Shown here piece by piece: positions 27,010-34,369 of a stretch of 64,000 bases of DNA. Below the pieces are notes generated by a model. It saw only the letters and a list, made by a program, of their open reading frames with translations. It searched no databases and was not told where the DNA came from. Source of the stretch: Salibacterium salarium. Its GTDB lineage: Bacteria; Bacillota; Bacilli; Bacillales; Marinococcaceae. The stretch is taken from the NCBI RefSeq assembly GCF_030813635.1, contig NZ_JAUSUM010000002.1:744001-808000 (forward strand). The letters run 5' to 3'. The position numbers and the translations under genes are program-made. Positions within the stretch are counted from its first letter, which is position 1, and every line of letters starts with the position of its first letter.

Positions 27010-27855
27010 CTAGTTTTGGTTGGTGAATCCCCTGCTCATTAAACGTTGGAGATGCATTGCTATATAAATGCTTTCATCCTGAAGAATCGTGAAACCATAG
27101 CGGCTTTTAAGTAAAGACACAGCTTTTTCTGCTGCTTTATAAGAATCCGGGTATCTGCTTTTCATCATTTCAATCATCTCCGGTGGAGCCTTTGTTAAAT
27201 CTTCACCATGTTCCGCTGCTTTAACCGTTACATGTAAGTGACTCACTAATCCTTCATAAGCAATAGTGTGACGTGGAAATATTGTATTTAATTCTTCCTC
27301 CATCGTTGTTATCATAAAGTTTAATATTTCCGTATGTTGTTGAATGGAAGATGGTGTAGTTTTCTTTTTTCCAGCGGCATACAGATGCATCGCTAAGAAA
27401 CCTATTTCATCTTGAGAAATAACAAACCCCGTATTATCCGATAACTTTTCGCCGATTTTTTCTGCTGCTTGAAAGGAATCATAATATAATGTTCTTATTT
27501 CCTGAAGTAAATGATTCTCAATTTTTTTACCTTGATGAAGCCTTTTCATCAAATGAATCAAATGGTCAAATAGTAAAGCATAAGATTGGTTATTGAAAGA
27601 CATGTTTTGCTCTGTTTCCAACCATGACATAACCTCTTGAACGGTATTTGTATCTTCATGATTTGCAGAAGCTAATAGGTCAGCAAAAGGGTCCGATTGT
27701 TCATTGTGCAGGACGAAAAGTTTTTCCACCTTATCGGGGTTAATTTTTTCATTTTTTTTCTTATGAAAAGCAATGCCTGATCCTATAGCAACTTTTTCCT
27801 CTTCATTATCCGTTATAATAGCCGCATTGTGATTTAATACTTTTTGAATGATCAT
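27010..27855 (-). CDS. PRD-type transcription antiterminator (LicT/GlcT family)
   Basis: A BglG-family RNA-binding antiterminator of 281 residues. The N-terminal CAT domain (residues 1-55) reads KVLNHNAAIITDNEEEKVAIGSG, then two PRD modules follow. PRD1 contains LFDHLIHLMKRL and DEIGFLAMHLYAA; PRD2 contains GLVSHLHVTVKAAEHG and DESIYIAMHLQRL. The PRD histidines are phosphorylated by PTS proteins. A PTS IIA gene lies 77 bases upstream, suggesting functional coupling. The target operon and sugar cannot be read from the window; no RAT hairpin was identified. Confidence 0.88.
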   Translation of the reverse strand: MIIQKVLNHNAAIITDNEEEKVAIGSGIAFHKKKNEKINPDKVEKLFVLHNEQSDPFADLLASANHEDTNTVQEVMSWLETEQNMSFNNQSYALLFDHLIHLMKRLHQGKKIENHLLQEIRTLYYDSFQAAEKIGEKLSDNTGFVISQDEIGFLAMHLYAAGKKKTTPSSIQQHTEILNFMITTMEEELNTIFPRHTIAYEGLVSHLHVTVKAAEHGEDLTKAPPEMIEMMKSRYPDSYKAAEKAVSLLKSRYGFTILQDESIYIAMHLQRLMSRGFTNQN

Positions 27856-27932
27856 GTTGATCTCTCCATCTTTAAACTAGCTGACGATTTTATTGTACGA
27901 AAATACTTAATGTATTAAAAGAGATAATCTAA

Positions 27933-28433
27933 TTACGATTTAACCTTTATCGTCATTATTTCAGTATCACCAGCAATTAAGTTACTGACTTCTTCGCGCA
28001 TCATTTTAACAACTTGAGAACCCTCTGTAAAAACAACTGGCGTTACAGCACAAATGGAATCTTGAACAACTTCTTCAAGGTTAAACTCTATTAAAATATC
28101 TCCCGTTTTAATTCTATCTCCTTCATTCACATGTACCTCAAATCCTATCCCCTTTAACGATACGTTCTCAAGTCCTATATGAATAAGAATATCTAATCCC
28201 TCTTCGGATTTAATACCTATAGCGTGCTTACTCGGAAATATCTGTACAATTTTTCCATTTATGGGCGAAACAATTTTTCCCTCGTCCGGTTCTACAGCAA
28301 AACCGTCCCCCATTCTTTTTTCAGAAAAAGTAGGATCGGGAATATCCGCCAAATCAACATACTTTCCTGATACAGGAGACTTAATAATAACTTCTTTTGA
28401 CACTGCAGTATTACCAAACAGCCTTTTTAACAT
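27933..28433 (-). CDS. PTS glucose-type IIA component (Crr-like)
   Basis: A soluble EIIA-Glc domain protein of 166 residues. It has VIIKSPVSGKYVDLADIPDP at the start, then DGFAVEP, and the phosphorylated His in LDILIHIGLENVSLKG (about residue 90), with the accessory His in SKHAIGI. It carries phosphate from HPr to a membrane IIBC. No IIB or IIC gene is nearby, so it may serve several permeases in trans or phosphorylate the neighbouring antiterminator. A GAGGTGAAC-type site precedes the ATG. Confidence 0.93.
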   Translation of the reverse strand: MLKRLFGNTAVSKEVIIKSPVSGKYVDLADIPDPTFSEKRMGDGFAVEPDEGKIVSPINGKIVQIFPSKHAIGIKSEEGLDILIHIGLENVSLKGIGFEVHVNEGDRIKTGDILIEFNLEEVVQDSICAVTPVVFTEGSQVVKMMREEVSNLIAGDTEIMTIKVKS

Positions 28434-28777
28434 AAGTGTTCACCTCTTTCACATTCTTTTTAATGGTACTATTAATTAGTAAAGCAAGTGATATAAAAAT
28501 ACGCATAAGCATCAGTGAAAAAGGAGAATAATAGTGTACATGATTGTTAGAACGTAACGTTTACATTGCATTATCATTTCTATTAACCTTATTAACTGTT
28601 GCCTTCTTAGGCAGACACATATTTATTTTATACATGATTAAGAGACGACGTCCAATATTTTGTTTTCATATACAGAACAAAAAAAGGAGGCTGATAATTC
28701 CAACCTCCGTATCTCTCAAACAGATTCCGTTATATTCAGCGCTATTTATCTTTATTGTACTTACGTTTAATAATCGT
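28434..28777. other. Intergenic region between the IIA gene and asnO
   Basis: About 340 bases. It contains the asnO terminator (28686-28708) and a 15-bp inverted repeat, TACTATTAATTAGTA, at 28467-28481 ahead of the IIA gene, possibly an operator. A plus-strand hydrophobic frame starts at TTG 28544 but lacks a spaced ribosome binding site and runs into asnO, so no gene is called. Confidence 0.55.
28686..28708 (-). terminator. Terminator after asnO
   Basis: On the minus strand GGAGGTT and AGCCTCC pair around a short loop, followed by seven T, about 70 bases after the asnO stop. Confidence 0.75.
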
Positions 28778-30610
28778 TTAGCTAATCTTGACGTTATACG
28801 CCTCCAACCAATAGTTCACTTGCCAAAAATATGCAAGCAGTTGCGGTCCAGACATTAATTGTCCATACCAAGGATAAGGAAAAGAAGCCCCTTTGCTCTG
28901 GACTAGCTGTTTTAATTGTTTCGGGTCAATTAATTCATATAATGGCGCATCTTTCTTATCAATAACTTCAGATAGTTTTGCTGTCATCTTGTTTGTATAA
29001 TCAGGATGATGCGTTTTGGGATAGGGGTTTTTTTTGCGATATAACACTTCACTCGGTAACACGTCTTCTAATGCTTTACGCAAAATCCCTTTTTCTTTAT
29101 CTTCTAACCGCTTCCATTCAGATGGTATATTCCATACATATTGGACAAGCTCGTGATCTGCAAACGGTACTCTTACTTCTAAACTAGCACGCATACTCAT
29201 ACGATCTTTTCTTTCTAACAGTGTTTGCATAAACCAGTTCATATTTAGGTAAGCCATTTCTTTATGACTTTTTTCTTGTTTTGTTTCATTCCCAGATAAA
29301 GGTGTGTCTTTAATTGTATTCAAATACCGCATATACGCGTATTCATCTATATTTAGACGATTTCTCCATTTTTCATTCAAAAGGGAGTGACGCTGCTGCA
29401 AGGAATTAATCCATGGAAACCCCTTTTTTTCCATCAATTCTTTTTTATAAAACCAAGGGTATCCCCCGAATATTTCATCGGCACATTCTCCTGACAAAGC
29501 AACAACAGCCTGTTGCTTAATTTTTCGGCAAAACCATAGTAAAGATGAATCAATGTCGGCCATTCCTGGTAGATCACGAGCTAAAACCGATTCTTGCAGC
29601 ATATGAATCAATTCATCTATTGTAATTGTTTCATAATGATGTTCCGTATTAAAAGTATCTCTCATTTTATCAATATACTTTTTATCCGTATCCGGCTGAA
29701 AATCATTTGTTTTGAAATATATGTCATTTTCTTCATAATCAATGGAAAAGGTATGAAGTTTTTCTTTATATTTTTCCGCCGCAATAGCGGTCAAAGCACT
29801 CGAGTCGAGACCGCCCGATAGAAATGCGCTAACTGGTTTATCAGAAATTAGTTGTCTCTGAGTTGCATTATAAAGGAGGGATTTCACTTGGTTTGTTGTA
29901 TCTTCTAGTGAATCAAGATGCGGCTGGCTTTTGACGTTCCAATAATGTGTTGTTTTTATACCCATTCGTGTAATTTTCATCGTATGAGCTGGTTTCACCT
30001 CATGTATGCCCTCATATATTCCACAACCTGGTGTTCTAGAAGGTCCCAAGCTAAACAATTCATGCAGTCCTTCTTCTTTTACAATCGGGGATACACTTTT
30101 GTGAGCAAGTAGCGCTTTTATTTCAGAACCAAAAATAAAACCTTCTTTCGATTCTGTATAAAATAATGGTTTAACCCCTAGTCTATCCCGAGCTAAGTAA
30201 AGGGTTTGATCATTTTCAGCCCATACCGCAAAAGCAAATATTCCATTCATTTTTTCCACACAACGGCTTCCCCATTCTATATAGGCGGTTAATACAACCT
30301 CTGTGTCTGAATGAGATCTGAAAATATGCCCACACTTCTTCAATTGAAGCCGCAAACGTTCTGTATTGTACAATTCACCGTTATAAACTAAAACATACCG
30401 ATTCCCATCGTACTCTTTTTGCATCGGCTGTTGACCGCCTGCTGGGTCAATGACAATCAAACGCGTATGCCCAAAACTGATATGCTGATCAGTGTATATC
30501 CTTTTGTCGTCTGGACCTCTATATTGAAGGGTGTTCATCATTGTTTCTATTTGATTCCCATTATCTTTCCCGTTTCTGTCATAGTGAAGCCATCCGGTGA
30601 TTCCGCACAT
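28778..30610 (-). CDS. asnO: Glutamine-hydrolysing asparagine synthetase, AsnO type
   Basis: A 610-residue class II amidotransferase. The ATG at 30610 is chosen so that Cys2 (MCGITGW) becomes the N-terminal nucleophile; AAAGGGG precedes it. The glutaminase half has RGPDD, RLIVIDPAGGQQPM and VYNGELYN. The synthetase half has the PP-loop FLSGGLDSSALTAI near residue 255 and SGECADEIFGGYPWF. Blocks such as GPSRTPG and SIDYEENDIYF closely match B. subtilis AsnO, which is sporulation-linked, rather than AsnB or AsnH. It follows the kinase gene by 71 bases. Confidence 0.9.
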   Translation of the reverse strand: MCGITGWLHYDRNGKDNGNQIETMMNTLQYRGPDDKRIYTDQHISFGHTRLIVIDPAGGQQPMQKEYDGNRYVLVYNGELYNTERLRLQLKKCGHIFRSHSDTEVVLTAYIEWGSRCVEKMNGIFAFAVWAENDQTLYLARDRLGVKPLFYTESKEGFIFGSEIKALLAHKSVSPIVKEEGLHELFSLGPSRTPGCGIYEGIHEVKPAHTMKITRMGIKTTHYWNVKSQPHLDSLEDTTNQVKSLLYNATQRQLISDKPVSAFLSGGLDSSALTAIAAEKYKEKLHTFSIDYEENDIYFKTNDFQPDTDKKYIDKMRDTFNTEHHYETITIDELIHMLQESVLARDLPGMADIDSSLLWFCRKIKQQAVVALSGECADEIFGGYPWFYKKELMEKKGFPWINSLQQRHSLLNEKWRNRLNIDEYAYMRYLNTIKDTPLSGNETKQEKSHKEMAYLNMNWFMQTLLERKDRMSMRASLEVRVPFADHELVQYVWNIPSEWKRLEDKEKGILRKALEDVLPSEVLYRKKNPYPKTHHPDYTNKMTAKLSEVIDKKDAPLYELIDPKQLKQLVQSKGASFPYPWYGQLMSGPQLLAYFWQVNYWLEAYNVKIS

Positions 30611-30681
30611 ACATAAAAACCCCTTTCTGAACAAGACACACATACATCTTATTCAAAAAGAAGGGGGAATGTGACACTTTT

Positions 30682-31533
30682 TTATTTTGCATATCTCGAT
30701 AAAATCTTATCAACGGCAGAACCGTAACTTTCCCCAAAAATATTCAGGTGAACAAACAAATAATATAGTTGGTACAAAGGTTTTCTCTCCTCGAACAGCT
30801 TGTCTATTGGATTGCACTCATTATATGCAGCATAGATAGTGTCAGAAAATCCACCGAACAAATAAGTGAAAGCTAATTCAAATTCAAAGTCCCCGTACCA
30901 GACAGCAGGATCAATGAAGTAAGGATGACCACTGCTATCAGCGAGCCAATTTCCATTCCATAGGTCACCGTGAAGTTTTACAGCATTATCGTGATCTGGT
31001 ACCCATTTTTCTAAATGATCTAAAATATAATATGCGTATTTCGCACGTGATTTGGAAAGACGGCCAAGAGAACGTGCCAGCTCTATTTGCGGAAGCAACC
31101 GTTTATCACGTAAAAATGGAATCCAAGACTCATCCCATGCATTAATTTGAGGCAGTTCCCCTATAAAATTATCTTCCTCAAGACCAAATACAGAGCCCTT
31201 ACAAGAATGAAGAGCTGCTATTCCATGACCCAGTTCTTCTTCAGTTGTTGCCGTTTTTTGACCATTTATAAATTCCATCACTATAAATTTTTTGTCCCAA
31301 CCATATACTGTTGGTACATTAAGTGCTTCTGCTTCTTCTAAAAATTGCAATCCTAACGATTCTTGACGAAAAAAATCAGTAGGAGCTTCTTCGTGCCACT
31401 TTACAAAATACTTGTTGGTTTTTGTTTCCACAGTATAAGCCTTACTGATGCTGCCTCCAGAGATTTCTTTAATATTCAACGCTTCTTCGTTAATACCTGC
31501 ATGCCTTAGTGCCTTATTAATATCTATTTCCAT
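30682..31533 (-). CDS. Fructosamine/ketosamine-3-kinase family protein
   Basis: A 283-residue kinase of the FN3K fold (APH-like). Key elements are the ATP-binding SGGSISKAY and YFVKWHE, the catalytic LHGDLWNGNW near residue 192 and the metal-binding FIDPAVWYGDFEFELA near 214. Bacterial members phosphorylate C3 of ribulosamines, erythrulosamines or fructosamines on proteins, which then break down, reversing glycation. The ATG at 31533 lies 10 bases inside the preceding phosphatase gene, so the two are coupled. Substrate assignment is by family only. Confidence 0.88.
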   Translation of the reverse strand: MEIDINKALRHAGINEEALNIKEISGGSISKAYTVETKTNKYFVKWHEEAPTDFFRQESLGLQFLEEAEALNVPTVYGWDKKFIVMEFINGQKTATTEEELGHGIAALHSCKGSVFGLEEDNFIGELPQINAWDESWIPFLRDKRLLPQIELARSLGRLSKSRAKYAYYILDHLEKWVPDHDNAVKLHGDLWNGNWLADSSGHPYFIDPAVWYGDFEFELAFTYLFGGFSDTIYAAYNECNPIDKLFEERKPLYQLYYLFVHLNIFGESYGSAVDKILSRYAK

Positions 31534-32000
31534 ACATTTTCCCGCTTCTGAAGCCAATTTAAGAAATATGTACAGCTCGTTTGAATCATGTCATATACTT
31601 CATCAAAATTACCAGTAAAATAAGGATCAGGCACGTCTTTTCCTTTTAAATCTGGATGAAAATCCAAAAGTTTACCAGTGAACCCATCATTATTCGACAT
31701 GGACGTTTCTAGTTCTTTCATGTTTGCATTATCCATTGCAATAATATAAGAATAAAAGCCATTATCGTCTTTTCCTAATTGTCTTGCAGTTATATTTTCA
31801 TATGAAATATTATTTTTTCTTAAAATATTTTTTGTTCCTTCATGTGGTAATTTACCAATATGCCAATGACCTATACCAGCTGAATCTATTTCTATTTGGT
31901 CACTCAATCCCGCTTTTTCCACTTTATTACGGAATATAGCTTCAGCCATCGGCGAACGACAAATATTGCCTAAACATACAAATAAAACTTTTATACTCAT
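31524..32000 (-). CDS. Low-molecular-weight protein-tyrosine phosphatase
   Basis: A 158-residue LMW-PTP. The P-loop CLGNICRS (Cys9 nucleophile, Arg15) is at the N-terminus, and the general acid lies in VPDPYFTGNFDEVY near residue 120. Such enzymes dephosphorylate phosphotyrosine or phosphoarginine, and one human isoform acts on protein-bound ribulosamine 5-phosphate. Overlap with the ketosamine kinase gene makes the sugar-phosphate role attractive here. No clear SD beyond AGGAG; promoter just upstream. Confidence 0.9.
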   Translation of the reverse strand: MSIKVLFVCLGNICRSPMAEAIFRNKVEKAGLSDQIEIDSAGIGHWHIGKLPHEGTKNILRKNNISYENITARQLGKDDNGFYSYIIAMDNANMKELETSMSNNDGFTGKLLDFHPDLKGKDVPDPYFTGNFDEVYDMIQTSCTYFLNWLQKRENVWK

Positions 32001-32027
32001 ACTACAGCACTCCTATCTATGTATTAT

Positions 32028-32055
32028 ATTATAACGGATTTAAAATATCTTACAA
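32028..32055 (-). promoter_or_regulatory. Sigma-A promoter of the phosphatase-kinase operon
   Basis: Minus-strand TTGTAA, 16 bases, TATAAT, located about 35 bases before the phosphatase start. A second overlapping TATAAT lies five bases downstream. Confidence 0.55.
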
Positions 32056-32196
32056 GATGAGTTCTTTTTAGACAAAATTCACGTTTCACTCATAAAAGAA
32101 TCATAATGACAAGAAAAGTCACTATGAATCCATCATAATGACCCGTAAACTGATATATTATTACTTCGTAATCACGTGAAATTTCTTTCAAAAAGA

Positions 32197-32229
32197 CAAA
32201 AAGAACCATTCGATGAATAGTTCTTTTTG
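32197..32229 (-). terminator. Terminator of the flagellin transcript after yaaR
   Basis: A perfect 10-bp stem CAAAAAGAAC/GTTCTTTTTG directly after the yaaR stop codon, with a 13-base loop; on the minus strand the 3' arm is T-rich and is followed by TCTTTTTG. Confidence 0.8.
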
Positions 32230-32670
32230 TTACGTATAAACATTGACTAACATGCCTCTAATTTCCCCGACTTGATCAAGGATTTCCAAACTGCTTTTTT
32301 GATCTTCCACAATTGCATTCGTTAAATCCATAAGCTTCTGGTCCACTTCTTCGACAACTTTATACATTTTCGTGCGACCTCGGCGATTAAATCCACGTTT
32401 TTCTTCTAAATTCAATCCGTTATCAACAGCTTCTTTCATAAAATCTTTAACAAGTTGCTTATATTTACGTAGTTCTTCAACAGATCGTGTTTCAGATAAG
32501 ACTTTGCCTTGATCATCAATTTGCTCCATCATTTTCGAAAAACGCTCATAGGCCTTGTCATTACGGCGTTGATTCATGATTTCAGTAAAGTTAACACCCG
32601 TCTGTGAAGTCTCTTTTGTTTTTTTAGAAGGAGGCGTTACTCCAGTTTGCATCACTTTTTGAATATCCAT
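32230..32670 (-). CDS. yaaR: YaaR family protein (DUF327)
   Basis: A 146-residue helical protein. The C-terminal half matches the YaaR pattern: ELRKYKQLVKDFMKEAVDNG, then KMYKVVEEVDQKLMDLTNAI and a terminal ILDQVGEIRGMLVNVYT. The family has no assigned function. Its usual home in Bacillus is near tmk; here it follows flagellin and probably shares its transcript, hinting at a motility link. AAAGG lies ten bases before the ATG. Confidence 0.85.
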   Translation of the reverse strand: MDIQKVMQTGVTPPSKKTKETSQTGVNFTEIMNQRRNDKAYERFSKMMEQIDDQGKVLSETRSVEELRKYKQLVKDFMKEAVDNGLNLEEKRGFNRRGRTKMYKVVEEVDQKLMDLTNAIVEDQKSSLEILDQVGEIRGMLVNVYT

Positions 32671-32745
32671 TCCTTCACGACCTTTGCGGTTTGTTCTTTT
32701 CCCATTTTATCATAATCCTGTCCAGCGTGAAGACTGAATTTATTC

Positions 32746-33582
32746 TTATTGCAACAGCTGCAGAACTCCTTGAGGCATTTGATTGGCCTGAGCAAGCATC
32801 GCTGTAGCTGATTGATTAATAATATTGTTGCGGGTGAACTCTGTCATTTCTTCTGCCATGTCCGCATCCCGAATTCTCGACTCTGCTGAAGAGAGATTTT
32901 CATGTGTTATTTGTAAATTGTTAACGGTATGTTCTATCCGATTTTGTACCGCTCCTAGCTCTGAACGGGCGGACGTGACAGTGTTAATAGCCTCATCAAA
33001 CGTACTAATTGCTGCGGAAGCACCACTTTGCGTTCCAACATCAACATTATCAATATTAAGAGTTTCGGAATCCATCCCTGATATATTTAATTCAATGGTT
33101 TGATCAGAGTTTGGTCCTATCTGAAAACTAAGACTTAATTGCCCTGATCCTCCTGCTCCAGATGAGTCAGGATTTAAAAGACTTTTCGTGTTAAACTCTG
33201 TGTTTTCAGATATATTATCGACTTCATCTGTTAATGCATCGATTTCCTTTTGAATTTGTTCCCGGTCAGATTCAGAGTTAGAATCATTCGCAGATTGAAC
33301 CGATAATTCCCGCATTCTTTGTAACATTGAGTTGACTTCTTGCATCGCACCTTCTGCAGTTTGTATTAAAGATACACCATCCATTGCATTCCGTTCTGCT
33401 TGATCAAGTCCTCTAATTTGTGACCGCATTTTTTCAGAAATAGCAAGTCCTGCTGCGTCATCAGAAGCTTTATTAATCCGTAAACCGGAAGATAATTTTT
33501 CTAGATTCTTCGACAGTTCTGTTTGGTTTTGGTTCAAGTTCCTATAAGCGTTCAATGCTTGAATATTGCTATTAATTTTCAT
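32746..33582 (-). CDS. hag: Flagellin
   Basis: The filament subunit, 278 residues. It has the N-terminal D0/D1 helices (MKINSNIQALNAYRNL, LSSGLRINKASDDAAGLAIS) and the C-terminal counterpart ENLSSAESRIRDADMAEEMT and QANQMPQGVLQLL. The variable middle, about residues 135-190, is short, acidic and Ser/Gly-rich, which suits a minimal filament and a saline habitat. AGAAGGTG precedes the ATG. It lies 13 bases after fliS, its secretion chaperone, under a shared sigma-D promoter. Confidence 0.97.
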   Translation of the reverse strand: MKINSNIQALNAYRNLNQNQTELSKNLEKLSSGLRINKASDDAAGLAISEKMRSQIRGLDQAERNAMDGVSLIQTAEGAMQEVNSMLQRMRELSVQSANDSNSESDREQIQKEIDALTDEVDNISENTEFNTKSLLNPDSSGAGGSGQLSLSFQIGPNSDQTIELNISGMDSETLNIDNVDVGTQSGASAAISTFDEAINTVTSARSELGAVQNRIEHTVNNLQITHENLSSAESRIRDADMAEEMTEFTRNNIINQSATAMLAQANQMPQGVLQLLQ

Positions 33583-33595
33583 GATTATTCACCTT

Positions 33596-34015
33596 CTACT
33601 TCCCGTATTTTATATGCTGCTCATATGCGTTTGTTCTTGCTTTTGTCAATTGCGATTGCTTATCTGTTTGTGATTGCAGCGCTAGATTCCAAGAAACGGC
33701 TAGGTTATTTACCAATGTTAATATTTCCTGGGTTATTTCAACATTTTTTTCGATATTCGCTCTGAGCAATTGATTATTTATGTAGTTATATAATGCATCT
33801 AATTCATCTGCAATAATTCCTGCTTCGTAATTTATGCCAGCACCGAGCCGTTCTACGATATCAATGGACTTTTGGACCTTCTGATTGGACTCCATATATT
33901 TTTTATTTTCCATGTAATAAATTGCTTCTTCAAGATTACGAATACAAGCTTCATATAATAAAGCAGTTAGTTGTTGAGGTGTCTTTTTCTTCAAAATTTC
34001 TTCCGTTAAAACCAT
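33596..34015 (-). CDS. fliS: FliS-like flagellin export chaperone
   Basis: A 139-residue four-helix protein. TPQQLTALLYEACIRNLEEAI near the start corresponds to the TPGELTLMLYNGCLK helix of FliS; the later DALYNYINNQLLRANIEKN matches its third helix. FliS caps the C-terminus of flagellin before export. The sequence is divergent, so this is a FliS-family rather than close orthologue call, supported by direct linkage to flagellin. The ATG at 34015 is chosen because AGAAGGA lies six bases ahead. Confidence 0.82.
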   Translation of the reverse strand: MVLTEEILKKKTPQQLTALLYEACIRNLEEAIYYMENKKYMESNQKVQKSIDIVERLGAGINYEAGIIADELDALYNYINNQLLRANIEKNVEITQEILTLVNNLAVSWNLALQSQTDKQSQLTKARTNAYEQHIKYGK

Positions 34016-34054
34016 CGTCCATCCTTCTCCTCCCAGCATGCGCTGGTAGTTTTT

Positions 34055-34081
34055 ATATCGGTTGTATAGAAATATTTATTA
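34055..34081 (-). promoter_or_regulatory. Sigma-D promoter of fliS-hag
   Basis: Minus-strand TAAT, 15 bases, ACCGATAT is close to the sigma-D pattern (TAAA, 15 bases, GCCGATAT), with one mismatch in each box. It lies about 40 bases before fliS. A CCAGC/GCTGG hairpin follows in the leader just before the ribosome binding site. Confidence 0.75.
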
Positions 34082-34369
34082 ATATTTTTTTTCCATTTCT
34101 TCAATCAATAGAAGCACCTCTGCGATAACAGAATATAATTGAGGTGGTACGTTTTCCCCTAAATCCATGTCTAGCAAACTTTCCAATAAACCTGGGTCTT
34201 CTTGTAAATAAATATCGTTTTCTTCAGCCATCTCTAAAATCTGTTTGGCAACTTCTCCGGTTCCCTGTGCTGTCACACGAGGAGCTTCCCCCTCATCATA
34301 CTTAACAACAGCTGCAGTAGGACCGTTTTGTACTCTTCGTTGTTTTTGATTATAGTAATTTGTTGCCAT
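34079..34369 (-). CDS. ylqH: FlhB C-terminal-domain homologue (YlqH type)
   Basis: A 96-residue soluble homologue of the cytosolic tail of the flagellar export-gate protein FlhB. The match runs from AAVVKYDEGEAPRVTAQG through AKQILEMAEENDIYLQED to VPPQLYSVIAEVLLLI. The self-cleaving NPTH loop of FlhB is absent. YlqH-like proteins are thought to modulate export substrate switching. It begins at the stop of the FliK-like gene (ATGATG overlap), the same order as ylqG-ylqH in B. subtilis. Confidence 0.85.
   Translation of the reverse strand: MATNYYNQKQRRVQNGPTAAVVKYDEGEAPRVTAQGTGEVAKQILEMAEENDIYLQEDPGLLESLLDMDLGENVPPQLYSVIAEVLLLIEEMEKKY

Noticed and set aside
28544-28858. Plus-strand 104-codon frame with a hydrophobic start
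   Set aside because: The TTG start is 17 bases from the nearest GGAG, the frame crosses the asnO terminator, and its end is antisense to asnO.
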